This document shows positions 1 to 5,771 of a DNA stretch of 5,771 nucleotides, in pieces. Every line of letters begins with the position of its first letter. The stretch's first letter is position 1. Under the pieces are notes generated by a model, which worked only from the letters and a program-made list of their open reading frames with translations, was not told the DNA's origin and ran no database searches. Origin of the DNA: CAYPTI01 sp964413525 [NCBI: uncultured bacterium] (lineage in GTDB: Bacteria > T1Sed10-126); the NCBI GenBank assembly GCA_964413525.1, contig CAYPTI010000088.1, forward strand, positions 1 to 5,771, read 5' to 3'. Made by a program: the position numbers and the translations under genes.

Positions 1-19
1 CGTCCGTTATCGGGACAAC

Positions 20-781
20 CTAGGCTCGCAACCGGTAGCCCGTCTTAAAAATAATGGCCACCAGAACCATCCCGGCGGTGAGGAATACAAGGATCATTCC
101 GAGGCTCACGCCAAGACTGACATCGGCGCTTTCGTAGAAACTCCACCGGAAGCCGCTGATCAGGTAGACGACCGGGTTCGCCAGCGACAGTTTCTGCCAG
201 AGGGGAGGCAACATCTGAATCGAGTAAAAGGCTCCGCCAAGAAAGGCCAGCGGGGTGATGAGGAGGTTCGGAATCAACTGAAGTTTTTCGAAATCGTCGG
301 CCCAGATCCCGATGATGAACCCCAGCAGACTGAACGTGACGCAGGTGAGGACGAGGAAGACGATCATCCAGATCGGATGCGCAATCTCGATGGAAACGAA
401 AAAGCTGGCCGTCACCAGGATGACCAGACCGATCATGACGGACTTGGTTGCCGCGGCCCCGACGTACCCGAGCACGATTTCGAGGTAGGAGAGCGGGGCG
501 GACAGGATTTCATAAATGGTTCCGGTGAAGCTCGGGAAATAAATGCCCAGGGAGGCGTTGGAGACGCTCTGGGTTAACACGGTCATCATGATCAATCCGG
601 GCACGATGTAGGACCCGTAGGTAACGCCGTCGATGTCGTTGATCCGCGAGCCGATGGCGGACCCAAAGACCACAAAATACAGCGCGGTGGAGAGCACCGG
701 AGAAACAATGCTCTGACCCAGGGTCCGGAAGGTCCGGGCCATTTCGTACTTGTAAATCGCCAGGATTCCGAGGTAATTCAT
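20..781 (-). CDS. yadH: ABC-2 type exporter permease, YadH-like
   Basis: This is the membrane subunit of an ABC-2 family exporter and should work in the inner membrane as a dimer with the ATPase encoded just upstream. The 253-residue product has six hydrophobic segments at about residues 24-42, 57-77, 101-128, 137-159, 170-188 and 223-245. Family-typical stretches are IVPGLIMM (59-66), an amphipathic YEILSAPLS region (90-98), and the C-terminal run [14 protein letters not shown] followed by [13 protein letters not shown] (200-212). These closely resemble E. coli YadH, and the length is nearly the same. The start ATG overlaps the ATPase stop codon as ATGA (781-778), so translation is probably coupled. 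A GGTGA ribosome-binding-like site lies 7 nt upstream, inside the ATPase gene. The substrate is unknown: relatives are annotated for drug, polysaccharide or unknown export, and nothing here decides between them. The gene is intact and ends in TAG. Confidence 0.93.
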   Translation of the reverse strand: MNYLGILAIYKYEMARTFRTLGQSIVSPVLSTALYFVVFGSAIGSRINDIDGVTYGSYIVPGLIMMTVLTQSVSNASLGIYFPSFTGTIYEILSAPLSYLEIVLGYVGAAATKSVMIGLVILVTASFFVSIEIAHPIWMIVFLVLTCVTFSLLGFIIGIWADDFEKLQLIPNLLITPLAFLGGAFYSIQMLPPLWQKLSLANPVVYLISGFRWSFYESADVSLGVSLGMILVFLTAGMVLVAIIFKTGYRLRA

Positions 782-1707
782 GGTCCGTTCACCAGCCCCA
801 CGAAAATCTCCTCGAGGGAACGCTGCCGGGTGCTGAGGTCCCTGTACTGCACGTCGCTGGTTTCGAGTCGATCCATAAAATCCGATACGTCCCGGTTCCC
901 CGACTTACCGTTGTAGGTAAACACGAGTTGATTCCCTCGGTCATCCAACCGGAGATCGAAGTCGGAAAAGATGTCGGGAATCGATCTCAGCGGGCGGCGC
1001 AGATCCAGCACGAGTTCCTTCTTGCCCAGATTGGTCATAAGCGTGGTCTTCTCCTCGGTGAGCATCAACTCCCCCTGGTCAATTACACCGATCCGGTCCG
1101 CCATTTCTTCGGCTTCCTCAAGGTAATGGGTGGTCAAGATGATGGTCACCCCGGTTTCACGCAGCTCCCGGACCTGTTCCCACATCGATTTGCGCAGCTC
1201 CACGTCCACCCCGGCGGTCGGCTCGTCGAGGAACAGAATCTTCGGTTCGTGAGACAGGGCTTTGGCGATCATGACCCGCCGCTTCATCCCTCCCGATAGC
1301 ATCCGAAGTTCCGTATCCATCTTGTCCCGCAGGGATAGACGGGTTAACAGCCTCTCGATGTAATCGGGATCCGGGGGTTCCCCGAACAGTTCCCGGCTGA
1401 AGGTCACGGTATCCCGGACGGTTTCAAACATGTCCGTGACCAGTTCCTGCGGCACGAGTCCGATCCGGGAGCGGGCTTCGCGGTACTCCTGCACGTTGTC
1501 GTAGCCGTCGACTTCGATCGTTCCATCAGTGATCTTCACGAGCCCGCAGATCGCGTTGATCAGCGTGGTTTTCCCGGCCCCGTTGGGCCCCAGAAGGGCG
1601 AAGATCTCCCCGGATCGAATTTCGAGGTTGATGTCACGCAGGGCCTCGAATCCGTTGTCGTAGGTTTTGTCGAGACCGCGGATCGATATGGCGGGAACGT
1701 CGTTCAT
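778..1707 (-). CDS. yadG: ABC exporter ATP-binding protein, YadG-like
   Basis: This is the nucleotide-binding subunit that powers the adjacent ABC-2 permease. Counting from the ATG at 1707 (309 aa), it carries an A-loop Tyr16, Walker A GPNGAGKT (40-47), Q-loop Gln87 in VPQE, signature LSGGMKRR (137-144), Walker B ILFLDE (157-162), a D-loop in AGVD and the H-switch His194 in TTHYLEEAE. The C-terminal ~95 residues form the extra domain typical of this family and end in [11 protein letters not shown]. Motifs and length match E. coli YadG well. The frame is open to a TTG at 1731 (317 aa), but the ATG at 1707 is preferred because GAAGGAAG sits 7 nt upstream of it, whereas no good ribosome-binding site precedes the TTG. 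It is the first gene of a two-gene operon with the permease and follows a 174-bp gap. All catalytic residues are present. The transported substrate cannot be inferred. Confidence 0.94.
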   Translation of the reverse strand: MNDVPAISIRGLDKTYDNGFEALRDINLEIRSGEIFALLGPNGAGKTTLINAICGLVKITDGTIEVDGYDNVQEYREARSRIGLVPQELVTDMFETVRDTVTFSRELFGEPPDPDYIERLLTRLSLRDKMDTELRMLSGGMKRRVMIAKALSHEPKILFLDEPTAGVDVELRKSMWEQVRELRETGVTIILTTHYLEEAEEMADRIGVIDQGELMLTEEKTTLMTNLGKKELVLDLRRPLRSIPDIFSDFDLRLDDRGNQLVFTYNGKSGNRDVSDFMDRLETSDVQYRDLSTRQRSLEEIFVGLVNGP

Positions 1708-1714
1708 CGGTCGG

Positions 1715-1722
1715 CTTCCTTC
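1715..1722 (-). promoter_or_regulatory. Shine-Dalgarno site fixing the ATPase start
   Basis: Minus-strand GAAGGAAG lies 7 nt before the ATG at 1707. It falls inside the extra eight codons that the upstream TTG start would add, so it argues that translation begins at 1707 rather than 1731. Confidence 0.7.
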
Positions 1723-1740
1723 ATCCACCAACGTATTCCG

Positions 1741-1760
1741 TACTCAGCTTGAAGGCTCAA
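1741..1760 (-). repeat. 20-bp shared upstream element, copy A
   Basis: The minus-strand core TTGAGCCTTCAAGCTGA lies 33 nt upstream of the exporter ATPase start. It matches 18 of 20 positions with copy B at 2345-2364, which lies 40 nt upstream of the VOC gene. It contains a weak AGC-N6-GCT dyad, and its first hexamer TTGAGC resembles a -35 box, although no good -10 follows at 17 bp. It could be a promoter part, an operator or a small dispersed repeat; the sequence alone does not decide. Confidence 0.5.
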
Positions 1761-1828
1761 CAGCTCCTCGAATTCCCACGACCCATACCCATGTTATAAA
1801 CCAGGTGACTGTCTTTCCCGTTCAGAAA

Positions 1829-1850
1829 TCGTTTCCGATTCGTTTCTGAT
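1829..1850. repeat. 11-bp tandem direct repeat in intergenic region
   Basis: Two adjacent 11-mers, TCGTTTCCGAT (1829-1839) and TCGTTTCTGAT (1840-1850), differ at one base. They lie between the VOC stop codon and the exporter ATPase, 122 nt or more upstream of the ATPase start. The 11-bp period is about one helical turn, so both units would face the same side of the DNA, as in some operators. The stretch also overlaps an inverted repeat CAGAAA/TTTCTG (1823-1848). On the minus strand, TTATAACAT near 1791-1799 is a possible but unsupported -10 region downstream of it. The function is unknown. Confidence 0.45.
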
Positions 1851-1881
1851 CCGAACCATAACGGCATGGATGGCTAAGTGC

Positions 1882-2304
1882 TTATGAAAACCAAACATTT
1901 CCCTGTTCATCAATAGGCCATTCCGGATTCCAGGCAACTTCCCACAAATGTCCGTCCGGATCACGGAAATAGCCCGAGTACCCTCCCCAGAACGCTTCTT
2001 CGCCCGGCTTCAGAAGGTCCGCTCCGGCTTCGACGGCCTCGTCCAGCACATCATCCACGTCCTCGCGCCGGCGAGTGTTGTAAGCCAGCGCCACCGCTCC
2101 CCCCTCCGCCGGAACGGTATCCAGCCTGGCGTCCTCCCTCAGTTCCTCCTTCGGAAACAGCCCGAGAACCATCCCGTTCAGTTGATAAAAGACGACTTCC
2201 TCCGCTGCCATGGCAGGGTCCCATCCCAGACCCTCCGAATAAAACCGCCGGGAGCGGTCGAGGTCGTCAACGCCCAGCGTAATGACACTCACTCGTTGTT
2301 CCAT
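1882..2304 (-). CDS. VOC (glyoxalase/bleomycin-resistance fold) family protein
   Basis: This is a 140-residue vicinal-oxygen-chelate fold protein with two beta-alpha-beta-beta-beta modules. The first opens with VITLGVDDLDRSRRFY (7-22). The second runs from about residue 68 and closes with the hallmark GYFRDPDGHLWEVAWNP (111-127). The family includes glyoxalases, dioxygenases, epimerases and drug-binding resistance proteins, and the reaction or ligand here is not known. At the usual metal-ligand positions the strand in module 1 has Ser6/Val7 and the strand in module 2 has Ala70, where many enzymes have His. Only Glu122 is retained, so a standard three-ligand metal site is doubtful. The start ATG has AAAGGA 6 nt upstream. 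The gene stands alone between two gaps, with a dyad and a 20-bp element in its leader that is shared with the exporter operon. It is intact and ends in TAA. Confidence 0.9.
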   Translation of the reverse strand: MEQRVSVITLGVDDLDRSRRFYSEGLGWDPAMAAEEVVFYQLNGMVLGLFPKEELREDARLDTVPAEGGAVALAYNTRRREDVDDVLDEAVEAGADLLKPGEEAFWGGYSGYFRDPDGHLWEVAWNPEWPIDEQGNVWFS

Positions 2305-2321
2305 GAGACATCCTTTACCCC

Positions 2322-2337
2322 TTTCGTCTGTACGAAA
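2322..2337. promoter_or_regulatory. Perfect dyad TTTCGT-N4-ACGAAA in the VOC gene leader
   Basis: A perfect 6-bp inverted repeat around CTGT lies 5 nt upstream of the VOC gene's AAAGGA ribosome-binding site. As DNA it has the size and symmetry of an operator for a dimeric repressor; as RNA it would be a small hairpin next to the ribosome-binding site. It is not followed by a T-run on the minus strand, so it is a poor terminator for the upstream helicase gene. Confidence 0.45.
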
Positions 2338-2344
2338 TGAACTT

Positions 2345-2364
2345 TATTCAGCTCGAAGGCTCAA
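2345..2364 (-). repeat. 20-bp shared upstream element, copy B
   Basis: The minus-strand core TTGAGCCTTCGAGCTGA is the partner of the element at 1741-1760, with 18/20 identity. It lies between the helicase stop codon and the VOC gene start, 40 nt before the latter and 7 nt before the TTTCGT/ACGAAA dyad in the direction of transcription. The similar placement in front of two genes favours a regulatory role over chance. Confidence 0.5.
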
Positions 2365-2380
2365 TAACTGCGTTCGATGC

Positions 2381-4600
2381 TTACACCGGTTCGAGTCGGG
2401 CATAACCAAGGGCAAGTCGTTTGGTTCCCACGCCGTCGAACTCGATCTCCGCCTGGCGGCCGCTGTCGTTCACCGACAGCACTTCCCCCCGGCCGAACTT
2501 CGGGTGCCGGACCACGTCCCCTTCGGCCAACTCGGGAACCTCCGATTCCTCGTGCGAACTCGTGGATCCCCCTGACGATGTTCCGGTCGAGGTGCTCGGG
2601 GTTGTTGCCGGCTCCGTCTCCGATCCACCGGTCGCGGTCGGAGCTTCGGAGCGGAACGGATCGTCGTCCCGGACCTCCTGTTCGTCCAGCAGGTTGGCCT
2701 CCTTCAAAAACCGGGAGGGCCGGCTGCGCTGTTCCGATCCGTACATCCAGCGCTTCCGGGCCCAGGTGCAGTAGAGCCGCTCCTGGGCGCGCGTGATGCC
2801 CACGTAACAGAGCCGTCGCTCCTCCTCCAGGCGATCCTGATCGTAATCGGCGTTGGAGTGCGGCATCAGCCCCTCCTCCATGCCGGCCATGAACACGACC
2901 GGGAACTCCAGCCCCTTGGCCGCGTGGAGGGTCATGATGTTGACCCGGTCCTCCTGCTCCTCGAAGGTATCCACGTCGGACATCAGGGAGATTTCCTCCA
3001 CGAAGGTATTCAGCGACGGATCGGCTCGCTCGGTCTGGAAGGTGTCCGCCACCCGGATGAGTTCCTCGATGTTCTCCTTCCGGGACTCGGCGACCGTTTC
3101 CTCCTCGGGCTCGACCTCCTCATCCACGTACCGGGTCATCTCCAGGATCTCCTCGATGGCTTCCCGGGGAGCGGCGTCCCCCAGCTCACAGATGGCTTCA
3201 TAGAGGTCGGCGAACCGGTTCAGGGAGGACCGAGCCCGACCGGACAGTTGCTCGTTTTCGTCCAGGGTCTCCAGGGCCCGGGCCATGGAGACCTCCCGCT
3301 CGTCGGCCCATTCCCGGAGGGATTCCAGCGTCTTGGGGCCGATGCCCCGGGTGGGCACGTTGATGATCCGCTGCAGGGCCTGATCGTCGTCCGGGTTCAC
3401 CGTCAGGGTCAGGTAGGCCATCAGGTCCTTAATTTCCTTGCGCTCGTAGAACCCCACCCCGCTGACGATGACGTAGGGCAGGTTCTCCCGCATGAAGACT
3501 TCCTCCAGCACCCGGGTCTGGGCGTTGGTCCGCAAGAACACCGCGAAATCGCCGGATTGAAAGCCGTGCATTTTTTTCAGCAGCCGGATGGTCTCCACGA
3601 TGTACTCGGCTTCCCCGTAATCCCGGCCGGCCGCGTAGACCACGGGCTGCTGCCCGGCCTCCTCGGCGGTCCAGAGTTTCTTCGGTTTGCGGGCGGAGTT
3701 GTTCTCGATCACGCTGTGGGCCGCGTCCAGGATCGGCTGGGTGGAACGGTAGTTACGCTCCAGCCGGATGGTCCGGGTGTCGGGGAAATCCTGCTCGAAG
3801 TTCAGGATGTTGGTGATGTCGGCGCCCCGCCAGGAGTAGATGCTCTGGTCGTCGTCCCCCACGACCACGAAGTTTTCGTGCTGCTGGCTGAGCAACCGGG
3901 ACAGTTCGTACTGGGCGGCGTTGGTGTCCTGGAACTCGTCCACCATCAGGTGGTTGAACCGCTGTTGCCAGCGGGTCCGGACCTCCTGGTTGCGCCGGAA
4001 CAGGTAGACCGGTTCCGCGATCAGATCGCCAAAATCGTAGGCGTTGTTCTCCCGCAGCCGCTCGTCGTAGCGACGGTAGAGCTTGATCAACCGGTCGTCG
4101 ACCTCGTTCTCCGACGCCACGTCCTCCGGGGTTCGAAGGTCGTCCTTGAACCGGCTGATCCGGCTGACCACGGTGCGGGGTTTCATGACCTTTGAATCGA
4201 TCCCGAGTTCCTCCATGCACCCCTTGATCAGGGTCCGCTGGTCGGCGTCGTCATAGATGCTGAAGTAGCGGTCCCGGTTCAGGGCCCGGTGCTCCTCCCG
4301 CAGGAGTTGAGCCCCGAAGGAGTGGAAGGTGCTTAATTCCGGCTGGATCTGGCTGCGGCCCACCAGCTCCCGGGTCCGTTCCCGCATCTCCCCGGCCGCC
4401 TTGTTGGTGAAGGTCACCCCGAGGATCTCGTACGGCGGCACGCCCCGATCCCGGATCAGGTAGGCCATCCGGTGGGTGATGGTGCGGGTCTTGCCGCTGC
4501 CGGCCCCGGCCAGGATGAGCAACGGCCCTTCCCCGTGGGTGACTGCTTTACGCTGTTCCTCGTTGAGCGGATCGAGGATTGGATCCCGGTCGGAATTCAT
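2381..4600 (-). CDS. uvrD: UvrD/PcrA-type superfamily 1 DNA helicase
   Basis: This is an ATP-driven 3'-5' DNA helicase of the UvrD/Rep/PcrA family. Relatives unwind DNA during nucleotide-excision and mismatch repair, clear stalled forks and bind RNA polymerase. The 739-residue product has the full motif set: Q motif LNEEQ (12-16), Walker A AGAGSGKT (31-38), motif Ia TFTNKAAGEMRER (63-75), DEFQDT (221-226), VGDDDQSIYSWRGAD (247-261), LERNYRST (280-287), TLHAAKGLEF (557-566) and LCYVGITRAQERL (597-609). A Ser/Thr/Gly/Glu-rich linker (about 650-688) leads to a C-terminal Tudor/KOW-like domain (about 689-739, GDVVRHPKFGRGEVLSV), the module that contacts RNA polymerase in PcrA and UvrD. The length is close to E. 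coli UvrD. The ATG overlaps the trpC stop as ATGA (4600-4597), with GAGGG 4 nt upstream, so the two genes are likely co-transcribed. UvrD and PcrA cannot be distinguished with certainty. Confidence 0.96.
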   Translation of the reverse strand: MNSDRDPILDPLNEEQRKAVTHGEGPLLILAGAGSGKTRTITHRMAYLIRDRGVPPYEILGVTFTNKAAGEMRERTRELVGRSQIQPELSTFHSFGAQLLREEHRALNRDRYFSIYDDADQRTLIKGCMEELGIDSKVMKPRTVVSRISRFKDDLRTPEDVASENEVDDRLIKLYRRYDERLRENNAYDFGDLIAEPVYLFRRNQEVRTRWQQRFNHLMVDEFQDTNAAQYELSRLLSQQHENFVVVGDDDQSIYSWRGADITNILNFEQDFPDTRTIRLERNYRSTQPILDAAHSVIENNSARKPKKLWTAEEAGQQPVVYAAGRDYGEAEYIVETIRLLKKMHGFQSGDFAVFLRTNAQTRVLEEVFMRENLPYVIVSGVGFYERKEIKDLMAYLTLTVNPDDDQALQRIINVPTRGIGPKTLESLREWADEREVSMARALETLDENEQLSGRARSSLNRFADLYEAICELGDAAPREAIEEILEMTRYVDEEVEPEEETVAESRKENIEELIRVADTFQTERADPSLNTFVEEISLMSDVDTFEEQEDRVNIMTLHAAKGLEFPVVFMAGMEEGLMPHSNADYDQDRLEEERRLCYVGITRAQERLYCTWARKRWMYGSEQRSRPSRFLKEANLLDEQEVRDDDPFRSEAPTATGGSETEPATTPSTSTGTSSGGSTSSHEESEVPELAEGDVVRHPKFGRGEVLSVNDSGRQAEIEFDGVGTKRLALGYARLEPV

Positions 4601-5421
4601 CCGGCCCTCGTCCCGCGTGCATCCGGTCGAGCGGCTTTCAGCAGCGGATCCAGGTTGGCCGCCACGTCTTCCGGAGAATCGGCGTTTCGGGTCAAAGCGG
4701 TTCCCACCAAAACTCCGTTCACCGACTCGGTCCGGAGGAGGCGCTCCAGGTCCTCGGGACGGTTGATGCCGCTTTCGGAGATCACCACGGTCTCCTCCGG
4801 TAGCTCGGGGGCAATCGATTCGGTAACCGCGAGGTCGGTGGAAAAATCCCCGTCCAGGGTCCGATTGTTAATCCCCACCAGCGGGGGAGCAAACCCCAGT
4901 TGCTCCCATTCCTCAAGCGAATGGATTTCGACCAGCGGATCCAGCCCCAGTTCCCGGGCCATTTCGTGATAATCCCGAAGCTGGACCGGATCCAGAACCG
5001 AGGCGATCAGGAGCAGGCCCTCCGCTCCGGCGTGGGCCGTCTCCCAGATCTGGTACTCGTCGATGACGAAATCCTTCCGGAGCCGGGGCCGGTCACTCTG
5101 CCGGCCGACCTCCTGCAGGGCAGTGAGGGACTGGCCGAAGAACTCCTCGTCGGTAAGGACCGAAACGGCGTCCACCCCGGCGTGCTCATAGACCCCGGCG
5201 ATGGCCCCGGGACTCAGGTCGGTCAGCCGGCCGGAGGAGGGGGCCTGCCGCTTGACCTCCGCCATGAAGGTCAGACCCTCCCCGTTCCGACCGAGGGCGT
5301 CGAGCAGTTGCCCCGGACTTGCCTTCCTCAATTCCTTCCGCAGAGCCGAAGCGGGTCGGGACCGTTTCCGGCGGTCGACGACCCGTCGTTTGTGATCCAC
5401 GATTCGATCCAGAATGGACAT
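4597..5421 (-). CDS. trpC: Indole-3-glycerol phosphate synthase
   Basis: This cytoplasmic TIM-barrel enzyme closes the ring of carboxyphenylamino-deoxyribulose phosphate to indole-3-glycerol phosphate in tryptophan synthesis. The 274-residue protein begins MSILDRIVDHKRR, the usual N-terminal helix of the family, which supports the ATG at 5421; the nearest ribosome-binding-like GAGGAG lies 12 nt upstream, rather far. Active-site residues can be placed: Glu55 and Lys57 in AEVKRQAPSSG, Lys116 in LRKDF, Glu165 in LVEIH, Asn185 in GINNR, Glu216 and Ser217 in ISESGI, and the phosphate loop GVLVGTAL (236-243). One departure is Ala60, where most members have Ser in the (A/S)SPS motif. The INNRTLDGDF loop also seems one residue longer than usual. 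No other trp gene is visible here, and its only close partner is the overlapping helicase gene downstream. It is a single-domain enzyme, with no sign of the TrpF fusion. Confidence 0.96.
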   Translation of the reverse strand: MSILDRIVDHKRRVVDRRKRSRPASALRKELRKASPGQLLDALGRNGEGLTFMAEVKRQAPSSGRLTDLSPGAIAGVYEHAGVDAVSVLTDEEFFGQSLTALQEVGRQSDRPRLRKDFVIDEYQIWETAHAGAEGLLLIASVLDPVQLRDYHEMARELGLDPLVEIHSLEEWEQLGFAPPLVGINNRTLDGDFSTDLAVTESIAPELPEETVVISESGINRPEDLERLLRTESVNGVLVGTALTRNADSPEDVAANLDPLLKAARPDARGTRAG

Positions 5422-5464
5422 GGATTATTCAGGCTCCTCGTGTTCAATGGGGTGCCGGCCAACG

Positions 5465-5482
5465 GGACCGACCGGACGGTCC
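5465..5482. other. GC-rich inverted repeat upstream of trpC
   Basis: GGACCG and CGGTCC form a perfect 6-bp inverted repeat around a 6-nt loop, 44 nt before the trpC start. No T-run follows on the minus strand, and no Trp-codon-rich leader peptide was found beside it, so a classical trp attenuator is not supported. It may be a leader hairpin or simply a product of GC-rich sequence. Confidence 0.3.
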
Positions 5483-5588
5483 GTCACGGCCTGGCGGGTT
5501 TAATGTTCAAACTCTGCCACGAATTCCGTCCCCACGATAACCGAAGAATATCATCCGGGCCGAACGATCCCTTCGAGCGGGGACGAAC

Positions 5589-5605
5589 ACGGGATTTCCT
5601 CCCGT
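5589..5605 (-). terminator. Possible hairpin after the partial gene
   Basis: The minus-strand sequence ACGGGA-GGAAA-TCCCGT forms a 6-bp stem with a 5-nt loop, beginning 11 nt after the stop codon of the gene at the window edge. The position suits a transcription terminator separating that gene from trpC, but no T-tract follows, so it would be atypical. Confidence 0.3.
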
Positions 5606-5615
5606 TCAAACGAGA

Positions 5616-5771
5616 TCAGGAACCGGTCACCGCGGGCAGGACCCCGATCTGAAGCGGGGTGACCGATTCGACCTGAAGAAACTCCGGTCCCCCGTTCTCG
5701 GGAAACCCCCGGATCAACCGTCCCCGAATCCAGACCAGCATGCCGACGTATTGAGTCAGATCCACCCGGTC
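5616..5771 (-). CDS. C-terminal end of an unrecognised protein (partial)
   Basis: An open frame enters from the window edge and ends at a TGA (5618-5616), giving 51 visible residues. The visible part includes DLTQYVGMLVWIRGRLI (residues 4-20), a Gly/Pro turn FPENGGPEF, then LQVESVTPLQIGVLP. The pattern of short strands around VG.LVWIRGRL with a Gly-rich turn and VESVTPL is reminiscent of an OB-fold or other small beta-barrel tail, but this is a guess from pattern and no family is assigned. There is no membrane segment and no catalytic motif. It shares strand with trpC but is separated by 194 bp and a hairpin, so it is probably a different transcription unit. The missing upstream part prevents a better call. 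The coding case rests on the plausible amino-acid pattern and the same-strand context. Confidence 0.55.
   Translation of the reverse strand, partial: DRVDLTQYVGMLVWIRGRLIRGFPENGGPEFLQVESVTPLQIGVLPAVTGS

Noticed and set aside
2-16. A short hairpin-like sequence just after the permease stop codon
   Set aside because: The stem is only about 4-5 bp with a bulge or mismatch, and the window ends before any T-tract could be seen, so a terminator cannot be claimed.
2600-2660. The Ser/Thr/Gly-rich stretch in the helicase, considered as a frameshift or insertion
   Set aside because: The frame is continuous and the following Tudor-like domain is intact. A flexible, poorly conserved linker at this position is normal for UvrD/PcrA proteins.
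2858-4195. A 445-codon open frame on the plus strand, antisense to the helicase gene
   Set aside because: It lies wholly inside a helicase with every motif intact. Its translation is a low-information mix rich in Gly, Val, Leu, His, Gln and Pro, with no domain motif, as expected for the mirror frame of a GC-rich gene.
3753-4220. A 155-codon minus-strand frame inside the helicase gene
   Set aside because: It is a shifted frame of the helicase, rich in Arg, Gly and Pro, and the helicase frame itself carries the conserved motifs.
5507-5554. A 15-residue minus-strand mini-frame upstream of trpC considered as a trp leader peptide
   Set aside because: It encodes no tryptophan, lacks a ribosome-binding site and is not followed by a terminator hairpin with a T-run, so trp attenuation is not supported.
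4900-5652. A 250-codon plus-strand open frame covering most of trpC and the gap upstream
   Set aside because: It is antisense to an unambiguous trpC, has no recognisable motif and no ribosome-binding support, and its composition is typical of a shadow frame.

Overview
The window comes from a bacterial chromosome that is GC-rich by eye, with every supported gene on the minus strand. It looks like ordinary chromosomal content: no transposase, integrase, phage gene, tRNA, rRNA or CRISPR array was seen. The proteins are rich in Asp and Glu and the base composition is even across the genes. I cannot name the phylum from sequence alone. The YadG/YadH-like exporter pair and a UvrD/Rep-style helicase (DEFQDT, DDDQSIYSWRG) suggest a Gram-negative-type lineage, but this is only an inference.

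Read in the direction of transcription (high to low coordinates), the layout is as follows. (1) 5771-5616 is the C-terminal end of an unrecognised gene that runs off the window edge. (2) 5615-5422 is a 194-bp gap with two hairpins and no convincing gene. (3) 5421-4597 is trpC, indole-3-glycerol phosphate synthase, followed with a 4-bp ATGA overlap by (4) a complete UvrD/PcrA-type DNA helicase at 4600-2381. (5) 2380-2305 is a 76-bp gap carrying a 20-bp element and a perfect dyad in front of (6) a small VOC-fold protein at 2304-1882. (7) 1881-1708 is a 174-bp gap with an 11-bp tandem repeat and a second copy of the 20-bp element, in front of (8) an ABC-2 exporter operon: ATPase 1707-778 (YadG-like), then permease 781-20 (YadH-like), again with an ATGA overlap.

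Functionally these are three likely transcription units: trpC-helicase (tryptophan synthesis joined to DNA repair, probably fortuitously), a monocistronic VOC gene, and an ATPase-permease exporter. The most interesting non-coding signal is the nearly identical 20-bp element (18/20 matches) at a similar distance upstream of both the VOC gene and the exporter, which hints that the two are co-regulated. A wholly new system is not evident. The findings are modest regulatory and active-site observations.
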